From Bacillaceae bacterium UBA7792 (GTDB taxonomy: Bacteria; Bacillota; Bacilli; Bacillales; Cytobacillaceae): DNA of 13,295 nucleotides. The notes under the pieces are model-generated. The model was not told where the DNA came from. It ran no database searches and saw nothing but the letters and a program-made list of their open reading frames with translations. A program made the translations under genes and the position numbers. The DNA is taken from the NCBI GenBank assembly GCA_002480735.1, contig DLCS01000198.1, forward strand, positions 1-13,295, in the 5' to 3' direction. This document shows positions 1-8,253 of this stretch, one piece after another (position 1 is the first letter of the stretch; each line of letters opens with the position of its first letter).

Positions 1-537
1 GTATTTGGTTGAGAAACTGGATGCTGGAGATATGCTCACCCAGGTGGAGGTTCCGATCACCGAAACGGATACGGTTGGTACCTCCATGACAAGCTGAGCG
101 AGGCTGGTGCCGAGTTATTAGCTGAAACACTTCCGAAATTACTAAAGGGGGATTTGACGGCTACACCTCAACGGGAGGAAGAGGCCACTTTCGCTTATAC
201 CATTAAGCGGGAGCAAGAGAAAATCGATTGGGGAAAATCGGGAGAGGAAATCTATAATCATGTTCGAGGCCTTAATCCATGGCCCGTTGCTTATACAACC
301 TTCCAGGACGCTGTTATGAAAATTTGGTGGGTGGAAAAAATAAAAGGAAAAAGCGCTTCTAAAGGCAAGATCCTTGCGATCGACGAGGACGGCTTTGTTG
401 TAGGGACAGGGAATGATACAGCCGTTAAGATTCTTGAATTACAGCCTTCCGGGAAAAAACGAATGAAGGCGAGTGATTTTTTAAGAGGGGCAAAAATTGC
501 CGTTGGAGACCAACTAGGAGAACATCATGAGTCATAA
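1..537 (+). pseudogene. fmt: Methionyl-tRNA formyltransferase, 3' part, with an internal frameshift
   Basis: Fmt transfers a formyl group from 10-formyl-tetrahydrofolate to Met-tRNAfMet, making the initiator tRNA. The window enters mid-gene in frame 2, reading [17 protein letters not shown]. This contains the LDAGD motif with the family's catalytic Asp (codon at 20-22). Frame 2 runs through VGT and then hits TGA at 95-97. Homology resumes in frame 1 from about position 82 ([19 protein letters not shown]) and continues through the C-terminal tRNA-binding OB-fold part ([20 protein letters not shown]) to TAA at 535-537. One base, probably a C in the ACCTCC run at 80-85, appears to be missing. 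The break falls between the catalytic domain and the C-terminal domain. About 178 residues of a usual ~315 lie in the window. The gene overlaps rsmB by 11 nt. A sequencing or assembly error is as likely as a true mutation, because the rest of the frame shows no decay. Confidence 0.9.
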
Positions 538-1867
538 AGGAAATGTAAGAGAAAATGCGTTAGAGCTTTTACAAACCATCGAAAAAAATCAATCTTATAG
601 CAATCTTTTATTAAATAATGTGATTAAAAAAAATCAGATCTCCGATAAGGATATCGGGTTGCTGACAGAATTAACTTATGGAACTCTGCAAAGAAAGATG
701 ACCTTAGACTATTATTTGCAGCCCTTTTTGAAACGAAAAATCGAGCTTTGGGTGCAGCAATTATTGCGAATCACCTTGTACCAAATGATTTACTTAGATA
801 AAATCCCTGATCGTGCCGCCATTTTTGAAGCGGTGGAGATTGCCAAGAAAAGAGGGCATAAGGGGATAGCGAGTATGGTCAACGGAGTGCTGAGAAGCAT
901 TCAAAGAGAAGGACTGCCAAGTTTAGAGGAAATTCAGGATCCAATCGAGCGCCTATCGATTGAAACAAGCCATCCTCTTTGGCTTGTGAAAAGGTGGGTC
1001 GAACAGCTTGGCTTTGAGAAGACAAAGGCTATGTGTGAAGTGAACTTAACCGCACCCCTTCAAACAGCACGTGTAAATACAGCCAAGATTACAGCTGAAA
1101 ATTGCTTACAATTGCTTCGGGATGAAGGCTACCAGGTTGAAAGAAGTTCAGTTATTCCAGAAGCGATTAAAAGCTTAAAGGGAAATCTCGCCCATTCAAA
1201 AGCTTTCAAAGAAGGGTTGATCACCATACAGGATGAAAGCTCAATGATTGTTGCTTATGCTCTTGATGTGAAAAAGGATGAACAGATCCTAGATGCATGT
1301 GCAGCACCTGGTGGAAAATCAACTCATATTGCTGAGAAACTACAAAATAGCGGCAAGATTATCTCTCTAGATCTTCATGAGCATAAGGTGAAATTAATTT
1401 CGAGCAACGCCAAACGATTAGGCTTAAGTAATATCGATGCAAAGGCAATGGACAGCAGAAAAGTACAGGAACATTTTGAAAAGGAAAGCTTTGATCGTAT
1501 TCTTCTAGATGCCCCTTGCTCGGGCCTTGGGGTCATGAGAAGGAAGCCAGACATGAAGTATACGAAAAGGGAAGACGATGTTCATAGGCTCCATCAAATT
1601 CAGTTTGAACTGCTAGAAGCGGTGACACCTTTATTGAAAAAAGGTGGTATTCTTGTTTATAGTACATGTACGATCGATGTGGAAGAAAATGCTCATGTTG
1701 TCAAGAGATTTTTAGACGAGCATCGCGAATTTGAAGGAGATCAAGATTTTGTGGAAAGACTCCCAGAGCCGATACAGCCCCTTTGCGATCCATACTCACT
1801 GCAAATATTCCCGCAAGACTTCGGTTCAGATGGATTCTATATTGCCGTATTAAGAAAGAAGGTGTAA
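527..1867 (+). CDS. rsmB: 16S rRNA (cytosine-967-C5)-methyltransferase RsmB
   Basis: This 446-residue protein methylates C5 of cytosine 967 (E. coli numbering) in 16S rRNA, using S-adenosylmethionine, in the cytoplasm. Residues ~1-130 form the all-helical NusB-like RNA-binding domain. The Rossmann methyltransferase domain follows. It has the SAM-binding loop [10 protein letters not shown] (256-265), LDAPCSGLG with Cys331, and YSTCT with Cys381. These correspond to the PC and TC motif cysteines of RNA m5C methyltransferases: the TC Cys attacks the base and the PC Cys helps release product. Length is as in the B. subtilis protein (yloM, formerly sun). The ATG at 527 sits 6 nt after TAGGAG and inside the end of fmt, so translational coupling is likely. 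rlmN follows 3 nt after the stop. Confidence 0.97.
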   Translation: MSHKGNVRENALELLQTIEKNQSYSNLLLNNVIKKNQISDKDIGLLTELTYGTLQRKMTLDYYLQPFLKRKIELWVQQLLRITLYQMIYLDKIPDRAAIFEAVEIAKKRGHKGIASMVNGVLRSIQREGLPSLEEIQDPIERLSIETSHPLWLVKRWVEQLGFEKTKAMCEVNLTAPLQTARVNTAKITAENCLQLLRDEGYQVERSSVIPEAIKSLKGNLAHSKAFKEGLITIQDESSMIVAYALDVKKDEQILDACAAPGGKSTHIAEKLQNSGKIISLDLHEHKVKLISSNAKRLGLSNIDAKAMDSRKVQEHFEKESFDRILLDAPCSGLGVMRRKPDMKYTKREDDVHRLHQIQFELLEAVTPLLKKGGILVYSTCTIDVEENAHVVKRFLDEHREFEGDQDFVERLPEPIQPLCDPYSLQIFPQDFGSDGFYIAVLRKKV

Positions 1868-1870
1868 GAA

Positions 1871-2956
1871 ATGGAACAGACAACGAGAGAAAAAACAACG
1901 ACCATTGCACAGAAACCATCCATTTATTCCTTACAATTACAAGAGTTAAAGGACTGGTTAGTGGCGGAGAATGAAAAGGCATTTCGGGCGGAGCAAATTT
2001 TTGATTGGCTTTATGGAAAAAGGGTGACAGATTTTGAGGATATGACAAATCTTTCAAAGGGTCTTCGTGAAAAGCTCACTAACCATTTTACGATTACGTC
2101 ACTCAAAACATTGATTCAGCAAACCTCCTCCGATGGGACAATTAAGTTCTTATTTGAGCTTCATGACGGTTTTTCCATTGAAACGGTATTAATGAGACAT
2201 GAATACGGGAATTCTGTCTGTGTAACGACTCAGGTTGGCTGCCGAATTGGCTGTACCTTCTGTGCTTCGACACTTGGAGGATTAAAAAGAAATCTGGAAG
2301 CAGGAGAAATTGTCTCTCAGGTCGTAAAAGTACAACAGGCACTTGATGAAACAGGTGAGCGAGTCAGTTCTGTGGTGATTATGGGAATAGGAGAGCCATT
2401 TGATAATTTTGATGCGATGCTGTCTTTCTTAAAGATTATTAACCATGATAAGGGCTTAAATATTGGCGCTCGGCATATTACCGTATCGACAAGTGGCATC
2501 ATTCCAAAAATTTATCAATTTGCTGATGAGAATTTACAGATTAATTTTGCCATCTCTCTCCATGCCCCAAATACAGAATTGAGGAGCCGCCTCATGCCGA
2601 TCAACCGTGCTTATAAACTTCCAGATTTAATTGAAGCTGTGAAGTATTATATAGAAAAGACGGGTCGCAGGGTGAGCTTTGAATACGGTCTTTTTGGTGG
2701 GGTCAATGACCAGGTTGAACATGCGGAAGAGCTTGCAAAGCTGATAAAAGGATTGAAATGCCATGTGAATTTAATCCCTGTCAACTATGTTCCTGAAAGG
2801 AACTATGTTAGAACCCCAAGGGAGCAAATATTTTTATTCGAAAAAACGCTCAAGGACCGTGGGGTAAATGTAACCATTAGAAGAGAGCAAGGACATGATA
2901 TTGATGCTGCTTGTGGACAGCTTCGTGCAAAGGAGCGAAAAGAGGAGACGAGGTGA
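1871..2956 (+). CDS. rlmN: Dual-specificity 23S rRNA/tRNA adenine-C2 methyltransferase RlmN (radical SAM)
   Basis: RlmN makes 2-methyladenosine at A2503 of 23S rRNA and at A37 of some tRNAs, through a methyl-cysteine intermediate. The 361-residue protein has an N-terminal RNA-binding helical part (~1-100) and a radical SAM barrel. The [4Fe-4S] ligands are Cys124, Cys128 and Cys131 in CRIGCTFC. Cys117, seven residues upstream, and Cys348 in DAACGQLR match the catalytic pair Cys118/Cys355 of the E. coli enzyme. The GIGEP motif of the SAM-binding site is present ([12 protein letters not shown]). All required cysteines are intact, so an active enzyme is expected. The ATG follows AAGGTG with about 7 nt spacing. 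It lies between rsmB and prpC in one tight transcription unit. A Cfr-type resistance methyltransferase is the main alternative, but the order (next to prpC-prkC) and overall fit favour RlmN. Confidence 0.97.
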   Translation: MEQTTREKTTTIAQKPSIYSLQLQELKDWLVAENEKAFRAEQIFDWLYGKRVTDFEDMTNLSKGLREKLTNHFTITSLKTLIQQTSSDGTIKFLFELHDGFSIETVLMRHEYGNSVCVTTQVGCRIGCTFCASTLGGLKRNLEAGEIVSQVVKVQQALDETGERVSSVVIMGIGEPFDNFDAMLSFLKIINHDKGLNIGARHITVSTSGIIPKIYQFADENLQINFAISLHAPNTELRSRLMPINRAYKLPDLIEAVKYYIEKTGRRVSFEYGLFGGVNDQVEHAEELAKLIKGLKCHVNLIPVNYVPERNYVRTPREQIFLFEKTLKDRGVNVTIRREQGHDIDAACGQLRAKERKEETR

Positions 2957-2964
2957 CTGATTAA

Positions 2965-3714
2965 ATGAAGGCCATTTTTATGACTGACAAAGGGAGAGTC
3001 CGTCCAAATAACGAAGATAGTGGCGGAGTGTTTGTAAACAGGAGTGGACAAAGATTAGCGATTGTAGCCGACGGAATGGGGGGCCATCGTGCTGGTGATG
3101 TGGCTAGTGCAATGACGGTAAGTGCCCTGCAGGAAATGTGGGAGAACACGGAAGAAATTCAAACAGCCGATGAGGCGGAGGAGTGGCTGCGAACCAATAT
3201 TGTTAAGGTGAATGCCATGCTTTTTGAACATGCAAGAACCAATACAGAATGTGATGGGATGGGGACAACGGTTGAAGCAGTGATTGTGACGAATCATTTT
3301 ACAACCGTTGCCCATGTTGGGGATAGTCGCAGTTATATTTTGAATACGAGCGGCTTCAAACAGCTGACAGAGGATCACACACTTGTAAATGAGCTTGTCA
3401 GGACGGGGCAAATATCGGAGGAGGATGCTGAGCATCACCCAAGAAAAAATGTGATTTTACGAGCGTTAGGAACCGAACAAGATGTGAAAATTGACGTCAA
3501 AACAATCATGTTTGAAGAGGAAGATTTTCTCTTGCTCTGTTCTGATGGATTGTCAAATAAAGTAAACAAAGAAGAAATGATCCGGGTCCTTCAAGATGGA
3601 AGTACCTTGGAGGAAAAGGCTGCCACACTCATACAAATAGCGAATGAAAATGGTGGAGAAGATAACATCACCCTTTGTCTTTTAGAATTTGAAGATGGTA
3701 GTGAAAGAGGGTGA
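2965..3714 (+). CDS. prpC: PP2C-family Ser/Thr protein phosphatase PrpC
   Basis: This 249-residue cytoplasmic, metal-dependent (PPM/PP2C) phosphatase reverses PrkC-dependent phosphorylation, including that of PrkC itself in B. subtilis. The family motifs run in order: RPNNED with Asp18, the metal-binding ADGMGGHRAGD with Asp36, TVAHVGDSRSYIL, LLLCSDGLSN with Asp194, and GGEDNIT with Asp233. The metal-site aspartates are all present. There is no membrane segment. The ATG is preceded by GAGGAGACGAGG, and the gap from rlmN is 8 nt. prkC begins 7 nt after the stop, and its ribosome binding site overlaps the end of prpC, so the antagonistic pair is made together. This adjacency of phosphatase and PASTA kinase is the normal arrangement in Firmicutes. 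Confidence 0.97.
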   Translation: MKAIFMTDKGRVRPNNEDSGGVFVNRSGQRLAIVADGMGGHRAGDVASAMTVSALQEMWENTEEIQTADEAEEWLRTNIVKVNAMLFEHARTNTECDGMGTTVEAVIVTNHFTTVAHVGDSRSYILNTSGFKQLTEDHTLVNELVRTGQISEEDAEHHPRKNVILRALGTEQDVKIDVKTIMFEEEDFLLLCSDGLSNKVNKEEMIRVLQDGSTLEEKAATLIQIANENGGEDNITLCLLEFEDGSERG

Positions 3715-3721
3715 TGGATAT

Positions 3722-5689
3722 ATGCTAATTGGAAAAAGAATAAGTGGTCGATACAAAATTCTTGAAATGATCGGCGGAGGTGGGATGGCCAATGTCTATC
3801 TAGCACATGACATGATTCTCGATCGGGATGTTGCTGTCAAAATACTTCGGCTTGATTTTTCCAATGATGAGGAATTCATTCGTCGTTTTCGCCGAGAAGC
3901 ACAGTCGGCTACAAGCCTTGCACATCCGAATATCGTCAATATTTATGATGTTGGCGAGGAGGATTCGATCTATTATATCGTCATGGAATATGTTGATGGG
4001 CAGACGCTCAAGCAGTACATACAGCAAAATTCCCCCGTACCTGTGGATAAGGCACTCGACATTCTTCAGCAGCTTACATCTGCTATTTCACATGCGCATC
4101 AAAACCATATTATTCATCGTGATATTAAACCTCATAATATTTTGATTGATGCGCATGGGAATGTGAAGATCACGGATTTTGGCATCGCGATGGCGCTAAG
4201 TGCAACAAGTATTACTCAAACCAATTCCGTTCTAGGGTCTGTTCACTATTTGTCACCTGAGCAAGCACGAGGAGGAATGGCGAATAAGAAGTCTGATATC
4301 TATTCGTTAGGTATTGTCATGTTTGAACTGTTAACGGGAAGGTTGCCGTTTTCTGGAGAATCGGCTGTGTCAATAGCTTTGAAGCATCTTCAATCTGAAA
4401 CTCCTTCCATTAGACGCTGGAACCCTTTGATCCCGCAAAGTGTAGAGAATATCGTGCTGAAGGCAACAGCAAAGGATCCGTTTCACCGCTATAATAATGC
4501 TGAGGAAATGGAAGAGGATTTAAGAACAGCTCTTGATCCGTCGAGAATGGATGAAAAGAAATTTGAAATTCCAGAGGATAATGATGCAACAAAAGCGATC
4601 CCGATTATCACCAATGATCGACCCTATGTAAATTTGGACGAAACCATTGTTCATGGAAAAGAACCATATAACAGCCAACCGAACAATACGGAAGGAAAAA
4701 CTGAGAAAAAGAAAAAAAAGAAACGAAAGAAATGGCCAGTAATCTTAGCTTCCATCTTTGTTGTTCTTATTATTCTCATTTCGGCAGTAATGATTCTTCC
4801 AGATCTATTATCGCCGAAGGAAGTGAGAATTCCTGATGTTGCAGGCATGGAGTTAGAGGATGCCGTGAAAGAGCTTGAGGGCATGGGACTAGTAATTGGT
4901 GAAACGACTGAGGTTCCAGATGATGAAATAGAAGAAGGTCTAATTGTTAGAACGAATCCCAAAGCAGGTAAGCTTGTGAAGGAAGGGGCAAAGGTTGATT
5001 TATTCCAGAGCACAGGCAAAGAGAAATTTGAAATTGGGGATTATGTAGGACGCAATTATGAAGATGTGTATGAACTATTAAAGGATGAATTCAAGGATAT
5101 TATCAAGAATGAAGTGAATGATGAAGATGCTCCAGCTGGTGAGATTATCGAGCAGTCCTTTAAGCCGGGTGAAATGGTTGACCCTGAGAAAACAGAGCTG
5201 GAGTTCACTGTTAGCTTGGGACCAGTCATTGTGAATTTAAAGGATTTAACAGGCTATAATGAGAAGGGCTTACAGGAATATGCTTCATCAGTCGGCCTCG
5301 TGATTGATAGTACGAAGGAAGAATACCATGATACGATTGCCGAAGGGCTTGTCATTTCACAGGACCCGAAAGCAGGCACAGATCTGAAAAAAGGGGATAG
5401 GGTCTCCGTTGTTATTTCTAAAGGGAAAAAGGTGATTCCTCCTAAGGATGTCGTAGAAGAAATTTCGATTCCATATGAACCTGCCGAGGAAGGCCAACCG
5501 CTAACCGTGCAAATTTTTATCGAGGATATGATCCATAGCAGTACGGATCCGTATCAAACCTTTGACATTACAGCACCGACAACGAGAAGAATAACATTAA
5601 AGGTTGCTCCGGATCGGAAGGCGGGCTACAAAGTAATGGTGGATAACCACGTCATTATTGACAAAACCGTTCCGTACCCAGCAGATTAA
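3722..5689 (+). CDS. prkC: Membrane Ser/Thr protein kinase PrkC with three PASTA domains
   Basis: PrkC senses peptidoglycan fragments outside the cell and phosphorylates intracellular proteins; in Bacillus it triggers spore germination and affects wall metabolism. In 655 residues: glycine loop IGGGGMANV (17-25), catalytic Lys40, HRDIKPHN with Asp134, DFG Asp152, and an activation loop with Thr162, Ser163, Thr165 and Thr167. A charged linker ends in a lysine-rich run just before one membrane helix (~338-360). Three PASTA repeats follow (~366-433, ~434-500, ~502-570), then an extracellular C-terminal Ig-like domain (~575-655, containing IPYEPAEEGQ). I chose the ATG at 3722 (MLIGKRISGRY), not the in-frame ATG at 3689. 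It matches the family N-terminus and has GAGGGTGATGG just upstream, while 3689 lies inside prpC without a suitable site. Its activity is opposed by PrpC, encoded next door. Confidence 0.97.
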   Translation: MLIGKRISGRYKILEMIGGGGMANVYLAHDMILDRDVAVKILRLDFSNDEEFIRRFRREAQSATSLAHPNIVNIYDVGEEDSIYYIVMEYVDGQTLKQYIQQNSPVPVDKALDILQQLTSAISHAHQNHIIHRDIKPHNILIDAHGNVKITDFGIAMALSATSITQTNSVLGSVHYLSPEQARGGMANKKSDIYSLGIVMFELLTGRLPFSGESAVSIALKHLQSETPSIRRWNPLIPQSVENIVLKATAKDPFHRYNNAEEMEEDLRTALDPSRMDEKKFEIPEDNDATKAIPIITNDRPYVNLDETIVHGKEPYNSQPNNTEGKTEKKKKKKRKKWPVILASIFVVLIILISAVMILPDLLSPKEVRIPDVAGMELEDAVKELEGMGLVIGETTEVPDDEIEEGLIVRTNPKAGKLVKEGAKVDLFQSTGKEKFEIGDYVGRNYEDVYELLKDEFKDIIKNEVNDEDAPAGEIIEQSFKPGEMVDPEKTELEFTVSLGPVIVNLKDLTGYNEKGLQEYASSVGLVIDSTKEEYHDTIAEGLVISQDPKAGTDLKKGDRVSVVISKGKKVIPPKDVVEEISIPYEPAEEGQPLTVQIFIEDMIHSSTDPYQTFDITAPTTRRITLKVAPDRKAGYKVMVDNHVIIDKTVPYPAD

Positions 5690-5709
5690 TGGCACTTCTT
5701 ATAGTGCTA
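5690..5709 (+). other. Small hairpin directly after the prkC stop codon
   Basis: TGGCACT (5690-5696) pairs with AGTGCTA (5703-5709) around a 6-nt loop, giving 7 pairs including one G-T. It starts on the base after the prkC stop. No T-run follows, so it is not a classical terminator. It may stabilise or mark the 3' end of the upstream transcript, or be incidental. Confidence 0.4.
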
Positions 5710-5744
5710 GGTGCATTGTGCGTAGCATTCATCTAATACAAAAC

Positions 5745-5770
5745 GCAATGGTCGGCATTAAGACCATTGC
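5745..5770 (+). other. Perfect 9-bp hairpin in the prkC-rsgA spacer
   Basis: GCAATGGTC (5745-5753) and GACCATTGC (5762-5770) are exact inverted repeats around an 8-nt loop. There is no T-run after it, so it is not a typical intrinsic terminator. It could be an RNA-processing or stability element between the prpC-prkC and rsgA-rpe blocks, or a protein-binding palindrome. ACGCAATG (5743-5750) could instead pair with CATTG/CGT at 5714-5723 across a 2-nt bulge, so two exclusive folds are conceivable. I see only a weak promoter candidate in this spacer (TTGCAC at about 5767 with TACATC 18 nt further on). Confidence 0.55.
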
Positions 5771-5819
5771 ACAAACCACTACTGTACGGATACATCATAA
5801 AAATTAAAGGAGTGAATAT

Positions 5820-6704
5820 ATGCCTGAGGGCAAAATCATTAAGGCATTAGCAGGGTTCTATTATGTACTGACAGATGAAAAGAAAGTGATTCAATGCAGG
5901 GGCCGTGGTGTTTTTCGAAAAAACAAGATCAGTCCTTTAGTCGGTGATGAGGTCGTTTTTCAAGCAGATAACGATCAGGAAGGGTATATACTTGAAATTC
6001 GAGAGCGAAAAAATGAATTAGTAAGGCCCCCGATTGCGAATGTGGATCAGGCAATTCTGATTTTTTCAAGCGTTGAGCCTGACTTCAGCACCGGCTTATT
6101 AGACCGTTTTCTTGTTTTGATTGAGTTCAACCGAATTCGTCCAATTATTTGTATTTCAAAGATGGACCTAACGAGTGAGGATCAACGAAAAGCGATTGAA
6201 GCCTATGCCGCACAGTATGAGAAAGCTGGTTACCAGGTACTACTAACCTCCTCAGTCACAGAGGATGGGATCCAGCAATTGCTCCCACTGCTTGAAGGGG
6301 AAATCTCCGTATTTGCCGGTCAATCAGGTGTTGGGAAATCTTCGCTCTTGAACGTACTAAAGCCGGATCTAGAACTTGAAACGAATGATATCTCGACCCA
6401 TTTAGGCCGGGGAAGGCATACAACGAGGCATGTGGAATTAATTGAGATCGGTGATGGACTAGTTGCTGATACCCCAGGGTTTAGTTCTTTGGAGTTCACA
6501 GAAATTGAAGTCGAGGATTTAAACTACTGCTTCCCGGAAATTGAAGAGGCAAGCCATCGCTGTAAGTTTCGGGGCTGCCTTCATGTACAAGAGCCGAAAT
6601 GTGCAGTCAAACAAGCGGTGGATATTGGGGCAATTCCCGATTACCGTTATGAGCATTACAAGCTTTTTCTACAAGAAATTAAAGACAGAAAGCCGAGGTA
6701 TTAA
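5820..6704 (+). CDS. rsgA: Ribosome small-subunit-dependent GTPase RsgA (CpgA/YloQ)
   Basis: This 294-residue, circularly permuted GTPase acts as a late checkpoint in 30S subunit assembly; B. subtilis CpgA is also reported to be a PrkC substrate. Residues ~1-65 are the OB-fold. The GTPase motifs come in permuted order: G4 first (SKMD, 113-116), then G1/P-loop GQSGVGKSS (167-175), G2-region GRHTT, and G3 DTPGF (from Asp217). The C-terminal zinc site is Cys248, Cys253, His255 and Cys261 in [16 protein letters not shown]. All family signatures are intact. The ATG at 5820 follows AAAGGAGTG. The 130-nt upstream spacer is the only sizeable gap after prkC, so the gene may have its own promoter while remaining next to the kinase. 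rpe starts 1 nt after the stop. Confidence 0.97.
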   Translation: MPEGKIIKALAGFYYVLTDEKKVIQCRGRGVFRKNKISPLVGDEVVFQADNDQEGYILEIRERKNELVRPPIANVDQAILIFSSVEPDFSTGLLDRFLVLIEFNRIRPIICISKMDLTSEDQRKAIEAYAAQYEKAGYQVLLTSSVTEDGIQQLLPLLEGEISVFAGQSGVGKSSLLNVLKPDLELETNDISTHLGRGRHTTRHVELIEIGDGLVADTPGFSSLEFTEIEVEDLNYCFPEIEEASHRCKFRGCLHVQEPKCAVKQAVDIGAIPDYRYEHYKLFLQEIKDRKPRY

Positions 6705-6705
6705 A

Positions 6706-7350
6706 ATGGTTAAGATTGCACCATCCATTTTATCAGCTGATTTTTCCAGATTGGGAGAGGAAATAAAAGATGTGGAGCTTGGTGGAGCGGATTACATCCA
6801 TGTCGATGTGATGGATGGACATTTTGTTCCAAATATCACAATTGGGCCACTGATCGTGGAAGCTATCCGTCCAGTGACGAAGCTGCCATTGGATGTTCAT
6901 CTTATGATTGAAAACCCGGATCAATATGTGGAGGCATTTGCAAAGGCAGGGGCTGATTATATTACCGTTCATGTGGAAGCATGTCGCCATCTGCATCGGA
7001 CGATCCAGAATATTAAGAGCTACGGAGTGAAGGCAGGGGTGGTATTAAACCCAGCTACTCCGGTTGAATCCATCCAGCATGTGATTGAGGATGTGGACAT
7101 GGTATTGTTAATGTCGGTTAATCCAGGCTTCGGTGGACAAAAATTTATTCCATCCGTCCTTCCAAAAATTAAGCAGGTCAGAGAAATGGCAGATGAGAAG
7201 GGGCTAGACATCGAGATCGAAATCGATGGAGGAGTAAATGAAGAAACAGCGAAGCTATGTATCGAAGCAGGTGCAAATGTACTTGTGGCAGGGTCTGCTG
7301 TGTATAACCAACCAGATCGCAAAAAGGCAATTGAAGCATTAAGAGGGTAG
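6706..7350 (+). CDS. rpe: Ribulose-phosphate 3-epimerase
   Basis: Rpe interconverts D-ribulose 5-phosphate and D-xylulose 5-phosphate in the pentose phosphate pathway. The 214-residue protein is a complete TIM barrel. It has [10 protein letters not shown] at the N-terminus, [12 protein letters not shown] with metal-ligand His and Asp, [10 protein letters not shown] with a second metal His, [12 protein letters not shown] (phosphate loop), and IEIDGGVN carrying the catalytic Asp. I chose the ATG at 6706 because [14 protein letters not shown] is the standard family start. The open frame continues upstream to 6541, but that part overlaps rsgA in another frame and shows no epimerase similarity. 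GAGGT precedes the start within the end of rsgA, so coupled translation is likely. The gene is followed immediately by a terminator. Confidence 0.97.
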   Translation: MVKIAPSILSADFSRLGEEIKDVELGGADYIHVDVMDGHFVPNITIGPLIVEAIRPVTKLPLDVHLMIENPDQYVEAFAKAGADYITVHVEACRHLHRTIQNIKSYGVKAGVVLNPATPVESIQHVIEDVDMVLLMSVNPGFGGQKFIPSVLPKIKQVREMADEKGLDIEIEIDGGVNEETAKLCIEAGANVLVAGSAVYNQPDRKKAIEALRG

Positions 7351-7380
7351 GTCAGCTGTGCATCACAGCTGACTTTTTTT
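7351..7380 (+). terminator. Strong Rho-independent terminator after rpe
   Basis: GTCAGCTGTG (7351-7360) and CACAGCTGAC (7364-7373) form a perfect 10-bp stem with a 3-nt loop, followed by seven T (7374-7380). It begins on the first base after the rpe stop and ends the rsgA-rpe unit. Confidence 0.93.
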
Positions 7381-7396
7381 CAAGGAGTGATTGTAT

Positions 7397-8038
7397 TTGA
7401 TTATTCATATTGTCGCAGGTGGTCCCACGAGTGAGCTACCGAATTTAAGTGATTTTGACATTAAGGATGCTTGTTGGGTGGGGGTGGATCGAGGAGTTCT
7501 TACTCTTCTTTCTAAAGACATTGAGCCTGTAATGGCATTTGGGGACTTTGATTCGATAACAGAGGAGGAACTTACCTTTGTAAAAGAGAGGATTCAGAGG
7601 ATCAACATTTTTAATCCTGAAAAGGACGAGCCAGATATGGAGCTTGCATTAAACTGGGCTATCGAGCAAAAGCCGGAAAAGATTCGTCTCTTTGGCGGAA
7701 CAGGTGGCCGCTTGGATCACTTTTTCGCAAATGTTCATTTATTGTTGAAATCGAAAGCAGAAGGAATTCACATAGAGCTGATAAATAAGCAAAATCTTAT
7801 GTATGTGCAGCATCCCGGTTCATACAAAATCGAAAGAGATCATACGAAAAAATATATTTCATTTTTTCCAGTCTCCGGTTCCGTAGAGAATCTTACCCTT
7901 CAGGGCTTTAAGTATCCGCTAAAAAACCGTCATATTCCTGAGTATTCCACCTTATGTGTAAGTAATGAACTAATTGACGATAATGGTACTTTTTCTTTTA
8001 CAAAAGGCATATTAATGGTGATAAGAAGCAGTGATTAA
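7397..8038 (+). CDS. thiN: Thiamine pyrophosphokinase (ThiN type)
   Basis: ThiN (YloS) transfers pyrophosphate from ATP to thiamine, giving thiamine diphosphate. Motifs in order: IVAGGP at the N-terminus, WVGVDRGVL, FGDFDSI (Asp50 and Asp52), EKDEPDMELAL, and the conserved GGTGGRLDH that closes the catalytic domain. The C-terminal half is the thiamine-binding beta domain, with FPVSGSVENLTLQGFKYPL and a final GTFSFTKGILMVIRSSD. I prefer the TTG at 7397, giving 213 residues beginning MIIHIVAGGP, over the in-frame TTG at 7391. AAGGAG (7382-7387) is then 9 nt away rather than 3, and the product matches the family N-terminus. The gene sits behind the rpe terminator, so transcription depends on read-through or on a promoter I could not find. 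Confidence 0.95.
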   Translation: MIIHIVAGGPTSELPNLSDFDIKDACWVGVDRGVLTLLSKDIEPVMAFGDFDSITEEELTFVKERIQRINIFNPEKDEPDMELALNWAIEQKPEKIRLFGGTGGRLDHFFANVHLLLKSKAEGIHIELINKQNLMYVQHPGSYKIERDHTKKYISFFPVSGSVENLTLQGFKYPLKNRHIPEYSTLCVSNELIDDNGTFSFTKGILMVIRSSD

Positions 8039-8135
8039 AAAATCGGTTTTAGTACGAAAATCAAATTCTGGAATATGATGATAAGGAAAATGCTTGGAAA
8101 GACGCAGTATTTGTGAGATGGTGAGGAGGGACATG

Positions 8136-8216
8136 ATGAAATTCTATACAATTAAACTTCCGAAATTCTTAGGTGGCATTGTCCGTGCCATGTTAGGAAC
8201 CTTTAAAAAGGGGTAA
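8136..8216 (+). CDS. spoVM: Stage V sporulation protein SpoVM
   Basis: This 26-residue peptide reads MKFYTIKLPKFLG, then GIVRAMLGTFKKG. It is nearly the same as B. subtilis SpoVM. SpoVM is an amphipathic helix made in the mother cell. It binds the convex forespore membrane, recruits SpoIVA to start coat assembly, and was first noted as an FtsH ligand. Pro9, needed for correct curvature sensing, is present. There are two adjacent ATGs, 8133 and 8136. AGGAGG at ~8124-8129 is better spaced for 8136, which also gives the standard length. In B. subtilis it is transcribed by sigma-E, but I cannot point to a convincing sigma-E promoter in the 97-nt upstream gap. Its presence shows the organism belongs to a spore-forming lineage. 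Confidence 0.97.
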   Translation: MKFYTIKLPKFLGGIVRAMLGTFKKG

Positions 8217-8253
8217 TCAGTCCAATTCTTTTCTTATGGCAAGACCTTTGTTC

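Noticed and set aside
77..100. Programmed ribosomal frameshift in fmt
   Set aside because: There is no slippery heptamer or downstream pseudoknot, and Fmt is not known to use recoding. A simple one-base deletion or sequence error explains it.
1701..2057. Minus-strand open frame across the rsmB/rlmN junction
   Set aside because: It is the shadow of two well-supported plus-strand genes and has no recognisable domain or ribosome binding site.
3055..3438. Minus-strand open frame antisense to prpC
   Set aside because: It is fully inside prpC, whose motifs account for the sequence.
3689..3721. Earlier in-frame start of prkC
   Set aside because: The extra 11 codons lie inside prpC and cover the ribosome binding site of the 3722 start, which yields the family N-terminus.
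4651..5019. Minus-strand open frame antisense to prkC
   Set aside because: Its Ser/Phe-rich composition comes from the complement of the Lys/Glu-rich linker and PASTA1; it shows no domain.
6541..6705. Longer Rpe with a 55-residue N-terminal extension
   Set aside because: The extension overlaps the zinc-site region of rsgA in another frame, has no epimerase similarity, and the standard family start is at 6706.
8039..8135. Sigma-E promoter for spoVM
   Set aside because: One is expected from B. subtilis, but no pair of boxes with correct spacing is convincing here, so it is not listed as a feature.
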